NCBI GenBank assembly: GCA_001599935.1
Contig: BCIJ01000008.1
Span: 62,001 to 126,000, forward strand
Source of the DNA: Holtermannia corniformis
Taxonomy: Eukaryota; Basidiomycota; Tremellomycetes; Holtermanniales
Direction of reading: 5' to 3'
DNA: 64,000 nt
Part shown: positions 56,238 through 64,000 of the stretch, piece after piece
Numbering within the stretch: the stretch's first letter is position 1
Layout: every line of letters starts with the position of its first letter
The notes under the pieces: generated by a model
What the model was told of the DNA's origin: nothing
Databases searched by the model: none
What the model saw: the letters and a program-made list of their open reading frames with translations, nothing else
Translations under genes and position numbers: made by a program

Positions 56238-58472
56238 ATGCCAACCAGAGTGTACGGCGACGAGGAGACAGCACGCAAGCATACAGAGATGAAGTCGACT
56301 GTGATCGAAACACCGTACGGGCGTGCGGTCGCGACGGGCGCCGGTGGGAAACCGTTGCCAGAGCTGTACAAGTGAGTGGGAGTCAGGCAGCCGGGGGGAG
56401 TACCGTACCCTTTGGTTGCTTGAGTGATGATTGCAATGCGACTGAGTGGGAATGTGTTCTGACTGGTGACAGATCGACAGGGAATGAGGCGCGTGACCGG
56501 CTCGCGTTCCTTCACCTGCTCGAGCAGCTCAAGGTTCGTTTTCACCCCACCTCGTTCAAACCAATTCTAGATGCCGAACCCAGCACAGCTGACTTGTTGG
56601 AATAACGCAGCTCCAAAAACGCTCAGGTTGGATCCGCGAAGGGGTCCGTGCAAATTCCCTCAACCAAATCTTTACATGGGGCTCATCACCCCTCCTTTGC
56701 AGGTCACCGAGCCCGAATCCGTCGCAGATCACATGTATCGCATGGCCATGCTTGCCATGGTCGTGCCCCAAGTCGACGGAAGGCCACTCGACATTGGGCG
56801 CTGCGTGCAGGTCCGTGCTCTGTCCTTTGGGTAAAGGAAGCGCGACCGTGCTGATGGTTTTGGCAGATGGCGCTGGTGCATGATCTGGCCGAGGCACAGT
56901 ACGTGTGCAGCGCGTCGGTGGGATTGAGCTGATATGACAGTGTGGGCGATATCACTCCCGTCGAAGGTGTCTCTGCAGACGTCAAACACCACGTACGCCT
57001 CCGTTCCCCCGTCTGCGTGTGCTGACGATCACACAGCTAGAAGACCAGGCAATGACAAACTTTCTCAACGAGATGCTAGGCGGTGAAGGCTGTCGTGAAG
57101 CTCGCGAACGCATCAAGAGTCTGTGGGATGTGAGTCGTCTTGTCTCTTGCTCTGCTGCCGCGCTGTCATTAGGCTATGGCAGTTAGGCAAGTGAGCCGTG
57201 AGACGATATTGACTTTCATTACAGGAATACGAGGAGCGCAAGACGCCAGAGAGCAAGCTCGTCAAGGTACGTTTTGGTTGCTGCGTTTGTGATGGTGAAC
57301 GGGAGGGTCGTTGGCAGGGCATACTGATCGTTTTCCGCGCCGCGCGATCTTGGCAGCACAGTACTGCGGCACTTTTGCACGCCAAGGTGCGCAGCGCAGT
57401 GAAGCCGGGGTTAGGAAGCCGCGAGCTGTTCATCTTAGCTTTCATGCGGGCGCCGCCATGTGTGATCGGACGGCCCAGTCGGACGGCCCACTGAGTGTCG
57501 TCTTCTGCTTCCCATGTGTAGTCACTACAAAAGGTGTCTCAGGAGCGGCTCTATACAACCGGACAGCCGCGCCGAAGCGACAGAACTGCAGCAGTCTATG
57601 AACTGTTTCTTCAGGTCGCTCGCTCGGCTACTGCCTTGTGACAACGTCGCTCCTGTTCTCAGCGCATGCTGGTGATGTATGCAAAGCGACTCTTGCTGTG
57701 AGGTCTAAGCCTTCGTTGCCAGAGCTGTGTCCATTGTTCTACGGCGCGTAACAAAGGCCTTGGTTCTGCGACGTGATCTGAACTTCGGCGCCACAACGGT
57801 GCTTGCGCGTGTCGTTGTCGCTGTGCTCTGGCCAAGGCTTGACATGGTGAACAGTATTCCACGCTGCGTGGCGTCCGCGGAAGCATGTCACTTTGCGGTA
57901 CATGTTCAAAGATCTGCGTCATGGGCTCATCTCGTGTGTGATCTGCTGTTTATTCTTTGCTGGCCCTGCATTGCTGTCGGTCATAGCCAACGTATACGCC
58001 CCGTGCTCTGGTCCAGCAATAGCGTTGGCTGCAAGCCCCGGCAATTTGGTTCACTGCACACCCTGTGTCATCTCAATCCACCTTTGACGGATCATGTCAA
58101 TGGACAAGGCTGACAGATGGCAGGACCTCGACCGGCTTGAGCTGGTATTGCAAGCAGTCGAATACGAGCGGTGTGAGTAGCACACCCGTCACGAGCGGGG
58201 CAAGCTGACACGAGGCGATAGCGCAAGACGTCAAGACTCTGCCACCGTTCTTCACTGGGTCACTTCGTGAGTACACGTCGTTTGGTGGGCAATATGGACT
58301 CTGATCTCGCCAAGCGCATCTCGAACACCCTGCGATTCGCGAGTGGGCCAGCACCCTGCTCGAGGAGCGACGGGAGCTACGCGCCTCGCGCGGGCTGACG
58401 GATGACGACCTGAACGGCGTCGTCGTTGGCTCTGCTACCGATGCCAAAGCCGCCGCTGCCAAGACGCAGTGA
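56238..58472 (+). CDS. HDDC2-like HD-domain phosphohydrolase
   Basis: Exons read MPTRVYGDEETARKHTEMKS..., STGNEARDRLAFLHLLEQLK, LQKRSGWIREG|VTEPESVADHMYRMAMLAMV, MALVHDLAEA, HVGDITPVEGVSADVKHH, LEDQAMTNFLNEMLGG, EYEERKTPESKLVK, DLDRLELVLQAVEYER and HPAIREWASTLLEERREL. The order and spacing match human HDDC2 and yeast YGL101W/YBR242W. Metal ligands are the His in SVADHMYR, the HD pair in ALVHDLAEA and the Asp in DLDRLELVLQ. Relatives are 5'-deoxynucleotidases of the YfbR type. One intron is 857 nt, against about 50 elsewhere. Confidence 0.9.
57267..58123 (+). other. 857-nt intron in the HDDC2-like gene
   Basis: GTACGT donor, ATGGCAG acceptor. Flanking exons (KLVK | DLDRLEL) are contiguous in the family. 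It holds an ORF at 57727-58113 with no family signal. Confidence 0.75.
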
Positions 58473-58658
58473 GGTACCGTCATATCACCCCTCCCACACA
58501 CTGCATAGATCGGTTGCTAGCATTGCATGTATGTATAGTAAAGCATCGTGAACAAAATGCCACATGCATCTCGGCCGAGGCCTGATCCGCGGTGTGGCAG
58601 GGTCAGGCGGCATGCCCGACAACCGGACCATGGCAGCTCACTCCTCAACGACGGCAAC

Positions 58659-60093
58659 ATGCTCTCCAGAACGACAATACATGCTCGCCGCTCGCTGATC
58701 TCGCTGAGCCAGAGCCAGAGCCGATTCGCGAGCTCGCTGGTGTACCTCGAACACAAGAATGGCAAGCTGAATGACTCGAGTCTGCATGCGGTCACGGCCG
58801 CTGGTAAGCTTGGCGGCGATGTGAGTCGCGGCTCTTTTTCTGTACAAGTGAACACCTGCTGAGCGGATGGATAGATTGCCGGTCTTGTTGCGGGCTCAAA
58901 GGCCGACATTGACGGCGTGCTCGAGGAGGTCAAGAAGTGAGCTCGGCGCGTCCCGATACCCTCGTATCTCGGCTGATGAGACCAGGATCGACGGTCTTAC
59001 CAAGATCTACACGGCGTCCTCGGACTCTTACCATAACACCCTGGCCGAGGGTACGTCTCAATTGACCATGGAATATGTCACTGACCAACTGAGACAGCCA
59101 TCACCCCTCTTTTGACTGATCTCTTGCCGTCGAAATCGATCACTCACTTGTTCGCGGCCCACACGGCCGTCGGCAAGAATGTGTTTCCGCGCGTCGCTGG
59201 CGCTCTCGACGTCTCGATGGTACGTTCCCGCTAGTGTCCACCGATTCCCGATCCGACTGATCGGGATCTTGTAGATTTCCGACATCATCGCGCTCGAAGC
59301 GTCAGGCGACGAGTTCACGCGCCCGATCTATGCCGGCAATGCGATCCTCAAGATCAAGTCGAGCGCAAAGGACTCGATCAAGGTCGTGACGGTGCGCACG
59401 ACGGCGTTTGACAAGGCGTCAGTTGGCTCGGGTGCGGCGGCTGTAGAGGAGGTCAACGCGGTCGAGTCGGAGTGTGAGCCGCGATACGTTGGCTGCCAAG
59501 AAAGCGGCTGATAGATTCGCAGCGCCAACCAAGCACCTCAGCGAGGAGCTTACAGTGTCGTCACGGCCAGACTTGTCTAGTGCCGGCCGCGTCGTGTCTG
59601 GTGGCCGGGCCTTGAAGAGCTTGGAAAAGTTCAATGAGGTCTTGGAGCCGCTCGCTGACTCGCTCAACGCGGGTACGTGCCATGGGTATTCGCGCATCAC
59701 GTCCACTGACAATCACGTAGCAATTGGTGCCTCGCGAGCTGCAGTCGACGCCGGATACGCCGACAACTCACTTCAGGTTGGACAGACTGGCAAGGTCCGC
59801 CGAAGTCATTCCATTTGAGTCCAAGCTCACGCGAAACAGGTTGTTGCACCTGAACTTTACCTCGCCGTTGGTATCTCTGGTGCCATCCAGCACCTAGCAG
59901 GCATGAAGGAGTCCAAGTTGATCGTCGCCATCAACAAGGTCGGTCTCACCCCGCCTGCTATCTCTATTATACAGTGCTGATCTGGTTTCAGGACGCCGAT
60001 GCGCCGATATTCCAGGTTGCCGACTACGGTCTGGTGGCAGATCTGTTTGATGCCGTTCCGGAGCTGACGAAGAAGATTGAGGGCGCAAAGTGA
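58659..60093 (+). CDS. ETFA: Electron transfer flavoprotein alpha subunit
   Basis: [20 protein letters not shown] is a mitochondrial presequence. ETF alpha blocks follow: [140 protein letters not shown] and [20 protein letters not shown]. The last four bind FAD. It passes electrons from acyl-CoA dehydrogenases to ETF-ubiquinone oxidoreductase in the matrix. About 340 residues; seven or so short introns. Confidence 0.95.
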
Positions 60094-60354
60094 GAGATTT
60101 TGGAATGTATTTGTATGACTCAAGGCGCGTTCATGGTTACCCGCAGCGTGATCCTTGTGCGGTTTTGTGATTGAGCTCAGGTGACACTTGTAAGTGCAGA
60201 CTTGTCATCTTGGCACGCTGAACAGCGGCCACTGCGTACTCCTGACCTCCTTGCATGAAACTTCCTTCCGCGGGCGGACTCTTCCAACCTGATGTTGTTG
60301 ATACAGTATCAGTAATCCGTGTCGCACGAACTCCTTCACAACAAGACTGTCAAC

Positions 60355-60591
60355 ATGCCCAAGCCCGATATCAACGCCATGTCGTTAGCTGACATCCGTC
60401 GCTTGCAAAAGCGGGACTTCCCCGACCGTATCGACCACGAAACGCTTGACATCTCCAAACTCAACAGCGAGGGCGTCCATCTCAATGTCAAAGCCATCAC
60501 TGCTGCGTATGCCTGTGCCCCTCATCGCGGCTACGTATGTCAATCCAACCGGCGAGTCGAAGAATCTCAAAGGGTCATTCAAAAAGCTTGA
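60355..60591 (+). CDS. Possible small orphan protein, 78 aa
   Basis: The ATG frame begins MPKPDINAMSLADIRRLQKR and continues DFPDRIDHETLDISKLNSEG, a plausible helical protein. It ends at 60591. An overlapping +1 frame (60446-60658) carries an equally protein-like segment, ATYVNPTGESKNLKGSFKKL. The true gene may therefore join the two by an intron I could not place, or carry a frameshift. No family recognised. Confidence 0.35.
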   Translation: MPKPDINAMSLADIRRLQKRDFPDRIDHETLDISKLNSEGVHLNVKAITAAYACAPHRGYVCQSNRRVEESQRVIQKA

Positions 60592-60658
60592 GACGCGCTT
60601 CTGGCTGCACCAAGTGAGCAATTACGGTTACAATGACAAGTGGGGCAACCGCTCTTGA

Positions 60659-61128
60659 ACTTGTTGGCGACGCATGTGTAGCATCCGCCAGGATAAAGCT
60701 TCGTGTTCCCTGAGATTTGGCGATATGCAAGCTTATCAAGATAGCCTTTCGCTCACGCCAGAACGTAAGGTGGCCTGCCGACTGTACAGTGGGCTTCAAG
60801 CGTTGCGTTGCGTAAGAGGAGCCAGGGTACTATATCTCAGCGCCTAGGATAGACAAATAACAACAACTTCCATCTCGTCCATGATCCGTTTCGCCTGAAG
60901 AACATACATGGCGATATGCTAATGACGCTTGCAAGACGAGCGTTTTTCTGAATCCTTACAACCTGGCAACTTGAAGCCTGTCACGAAGAATCTTTCCAGA
61001 AAGGAGTGATGGTCAGCTCGACCTCATCGCGATCTCGTCTGCCACTGAGGAGTGGAGCATCTCATCAGCTACTGCATATATAGCGGCGATAGTTGCGTTA
61101 TGCCTGTCCATAGACGTTACGGCACATC
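60659..61128. other. Intergenic, 470 bp
   Basis: A TATA box lies at 61077. Nothing else recognised. Confidence 0.4.
61077..61083 (+). promoter_or_regulatory. TATA box upstream of the small ORF at 61129
   Basis: TATATAG, 52 bp before the ATG; same distance class as the TATA boxes of the NmrA-like and FMN reductase genes. Confidence 0.5.
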
Positions 61129-61470
61129 ATGGCGAGTGAACTTTCCAATGTCGACACCAGCAAAATGTCAGACGGCAGACTCTCCTACACACTGGATAAC
61201 TACTCGTATGTGATCAGTGCTGATACGAATCTAGCTCCCGCGAACAGCCCACAGGGGTTGCGGTTGATCAGACCCTTGCGGATCGAGCGCAAAGATGACC
61301 AAGGCAATACGGTGGAGATGACTCCAGAAACTAGGAAATCCGCAGCCATAATCTGGCAGCGAGAACTAGGGGCCCAGCCCGACGACGTGCGCGAGAAGTT
61401 TGGCCTGCCGTCTGGGCTCTCCAGGCCCCCAGGTGGGTTCGTGAGGCCTGATGGATCGGTCGGTCCATAG
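61129..61470 (+). CDS. Small hypothetical protein, 113 aa
   Basis: Single exon, MASELSNVDTSKMSDGRLSY, then VDISADT-type strands, LRLIRPLRIERKDDQGNTVE and MTPETRKSAAIIWQRELGAQ, ending with a Pro/Gly-rich RPPGGFVRPDGSVGP. The composition and a well-placed TATA box favour a real gene. It has no signal peptide or membrane segment, and no family is recognised. Confidence 0.5.
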   Translation: MASELSNVDTSKMSDGRLSYTLDNYSYVISADTNLAPANSPQGLRLIRPLRIERKDDQGNTVEMTPETRKSAAIIWQRELGAQPDDVREKFGLPSGLSRPPGGFVRPDGSVGP

Positions 61471-62404
61471 CACTTGCAGTGGAGGTCATGAATACGTGCG
61501 CAGTTTTCCTTGATCTCACGACGCTACATATCGTGGATCGGTGAGTGAATCACACAAGGAGAAGTGATAGTCAGCCCTGGTGGTCTGACTGATCACGAGT
61601 GTGCGAGAGGTGAGGTCCATCGAGAAGCAACTGCAGCAAAGGCGTTTGCAGGCTCTTTGCGACGAAGAGGCTTTTCGTGATCGTACGGCTTCTGGTTTGT
61701 GGCGTGTGAAGGCAGCGCTGGAGACTGGATAAGAGTGCCAAACCATCCCAGCTCTTGCCTACAACAAGTCGGAAACACAGTGCGTTTTGGGGGTTGCGTC
61801 GAATGTCAATGAATCCCCGCTATCAAATGGCAAGCCGATAAATCCGTCGCGCTAAAGGGCGATACCTGGGCGTGAGAGGCAATGGAAAGGCAAAAGCTGC
61901 AGAGACTATCGACAGCAGCCGGCTTTACAATTGCCTTAACCTCTGCACACTGCACAAACGCCGAAAGGCCGCAGCCCAAACCCTCACAGGGCGGAGCACG
62001 ATCAGCATCAGCGCAAAAGACGCTTCCGATGGAAGGGTGCTCATAACGCTGAAGAGACAAGTAAGATTGCTGTCTGCATGGACTGACTGGATTGCAAGGC
62101 AAGTTGCAGAAGTGCGAGGGCAATGAGATCGAGCACCAGAGGGGTTAGCGGTGTTACGGCGTTATCTAGAGTGGATAAAAGCTCGCCGGCGGCGCGGCGA
62201 TGCATCAGTCATTCAAGCCTACATCTCAACAGGGTCGCTCAGGGCGTTCAGCCCCACGAGCCTCACATCGCAGTGACTGACCAGAGATGTACGGTGCAGC
62301 CTCGCCACTCTTCCATTTAGACGGGCACCAAAAGCGTACTGTTTACCTGCTACTGCTGGGCGACAGAGAAGCAAGAGGAGCACATCTCGTCGCAAATTGC
62401 CACG
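61471..62404. other. Gene-poor stretch, 934 bp
   Basis: Short ORFs on both strands without motifs. No tRNA or repeat seen. Confidence 0.4.
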
Positions 62405-62626
62405 ATGATTCACCTCACTCAAGCAAGATGGCCCACGGTAGTCATGGGCTCAATTGCAGGCATCCAAACTCTCATCCAGCCTTCGCTCAACATCATGTCA
62501 CACCCTACCAGCGAGGAAGTCAGCTTCGACACCAACAGCTTCGTTGCCAGCGGTGGAACGCTGCAACTGACTGTGAACAGCAAGGCAGTCAATGTTGTAG
62601 CGACTGGCTTCGTCAGGTTTCCATAG
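62405..62626 (+). CDS. Possible small ORF, 73 aa
   Basis: MIHLTQARWPTVVMGSIAGI, then SEEVSFDTNSFVASGGTLQL, a beta-rich composition. It has no promoter or family support and an overlapping ORF of 135 codons lies on the other strand, so either may be chance. Confidence 0.25.
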   Translation: MIHLTQARWPTVVMGSIAGIQTLIQPSLNIMSHPTSEEVSFDTNSFVASGGTLQLTVNSKAVNVVATGFVRFP

Positions 62627-62898
62627 GGTGACACTGACTTCTCTCTCGACCCGCGCAGCGAACGAGAATCGGAGCTGTCGCCTGAAGAAGTCCAAGCTGC
62701 CAAAACATACTGATCAGACGAGTTCTTGAAGATCAGTGCCGACCAGCAGCACGCACTTGTCATCAAGCACTCCAATCGATCAACTTTGTAGTTTAGAAGA
62801 TGAAATTCAGCATAGCGAGTGTTCATCTCATCGGCTCGTGCCTTGACGCGTTTGCGATGCAGCTGGTCCCATGCATACGATATTATGCGTGCGTGACG

Positions 62899-64000
62899 CT
62901 AGTACTCGCCGAACTCGACGTCTTGTAAAACCATCAGTTCTGCTGGATCCACTGTCGCCACCAACGACGACTCACGACCCGTTGCCACTGCATGTTCTCG
63001 CGCTCCCTTCTCGCCCTTGAGCCCGATTTTGCAGACACCACACCTTAGCGTCCGTCGTCAGCGAACTGGCTCAGAAGTCCACTGTCAACTGACCTGAGAT
63101 CAAATGTCGCCGTGTCCGTATAGTAATGTCTTTTCTTAAGCTTGGCGACAAGCTCGGTCGCCGCCGTCAAGATTAAATCGTCTGTGACAGGGAAGACGGT
63201 CGTATGGAATTCAGCTGGCGCGGATGCGAAAGGGGCTTGTGTGACAGCGTCATAGTCTGTGCGATGAGTGAGTGGTCGAGTCGCACGCTGAAGACATACG
63301 GATGCCGGAATACACCAAGATGCAGCTGAAGAACATCAGTCTTCTGGCATCCAGAAAGGTGACGATCACCGACCGATGATCATACTCGCCCTGACCAAAC
63401 CTATCACAGCGTCCCGTCGCGACATCAAAGCTCGATATCTCCGTCTTGTAGCTGCCAGAGTCAACGCGTGACCCTTTATGGGCCGGTTCAGACGCACTGC
63501 TTTGCGAATATTGACAGTTCTGCATGGGATCAGCACCATTCGCTGTGACAGTCCGTGACGAACCTATCGCACCACCCCAAGTCGCCGGTTTCTGAATCGC
63601 GGTGATGTAGTTTGCGCGAGGCTGTCTGCGTTCCTTAGTCTCTGCTGCCACGACGCCCACGCTCGACCGGGCTACTGACCCCAATACCACATCTGGATAC
63701 GTCTCAGGGTCATTGTTGATAGCGTCCGCAACCACTGTACGTCATCAGGTCGACATCCCGAAGCGTTCAGCAACTCACCCCTCCGAAGCCCCTCACCGCC
63801 TTTGACGCCTCCTTCGAACACGACGCCAATAGCACTAAAGAGACACGAGTTATCATCCGGCACGACTCTGAGCTCGAGTGATCCGGCGTCGCCTGGTAAT
63901 TGTACGCTGTCTGGATTCATTGGTACGTTGGGCTGGGATGTCGACGCCAAAGGTGCCTGCGCTGGCGGTGGTGCGGCTGGTATCGGTTTCGGCTGTGAGG
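62899..64000 (-). CDS. OTU1: OTU1/YOD1 deubiquitinase (N-terminus outside window)
   Basis: The frame enters from the right edge through a Pro/Ala-rich linker into the OTU domain. LELRVVPDDNSCLFSAIGVV carries the catalytic Asp and Cys. IADAINNDPETYPDVVLG, PRANYITAIQKPATWGGAI, ISSFDVATGRCDRFGQGEYD and ILVYSGI|HYDAV (catalytic His) follow. The C-terminal zinc finger reads RCGVCKIGLKGEKGAREHAV, but its last ligand is Arg (ATGR) where the family has ATGH. OTU1 trims ubiquitin chains for Cdc48/p97 in ER-associated degradation. The UBX-like N-terminal domain would lie beyond the edge. Confidence 0.92.

Noticed and set aside
57727..58113. 128-codon ORF inside the HDDC2-like intron
   Set aside because: No motif; overlaps the 3' end of the intron including its branch region.

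Overview
This window is nuclear DNA of a filamentous or yeast-like basidiomycete, about 55% GC by eye. Genes are dense and cut by many introns of about 40-60 nt. They include an alpha-aminoadipate-pathway homocitrate synthase, a Ste11/Byr2-type MAPKKK, Kre9/KNH and cell-surface proteins of a basidiomycete type, and four DUF7918-like genes. I cannot name the species; sub-phylum is left open.

Layout. 1-5.3 kb: tail of a transcription-factor-like gene, a disordered orphan protein and a type I membrane protein. 5.9-16.7 kb: Kre9/KNH GPI protein, FMN reductase, orphan membrane protein, ALKBH6-like dioxygenase, NmrA-like protein, Utp18 and an Apq12-like protein. 16.7-20 kb: mago nashi, with a 6-nt microexon and a 1-kb intron, then tRNA-Gly(CCC) and a 1-kb gene-free stretch. 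20-24.3 kb: MAPKKK. 24.5-31 kb: array of four DUF7918-like paralogues. 31.3-40.4 kb: Mgs1/WRNIP1, Rex1-type exonuclease, CNT nucleoside transporter, Coq7. 40.5-48 kb: ERCC6L2-like SWI2/SNF2 helicase, divergent from FEN1. 48-56 kb: unclear membrane protein, homocitrate synthase, Rad9/Crb2/53BP1-like checkpoint protein. 56-64 kb: HDDC2-like HD hydrolase, ETF alpha subunit, small orphan ORFs and the 3' part of OTU1/YOD1.

Genome-maintenance genes are unusually frequent between 31 and 56 kb (Mgs1, ERCC6L2-like, FEN1, Rad9-like; ALKBH6 lies further left). I see no evidence of one pathway island. Linked mitochondrial genes (Coq7, ETFA) look incidental.

The strongest unusual signals are: the 6-nt exon in mago nashi; the DUF7918 array, whose C-termini combine sumoylation-consensus, basic and SUMO-interaction-like motifs; five GC-AG introns, three of them in that array; and three 0.6-1.0 kb introns in a genome of roughly 50-nt introns. 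Exon models were built by hand from splice signals, reading frame and family conservation. Junctions called uncertain are so marked.
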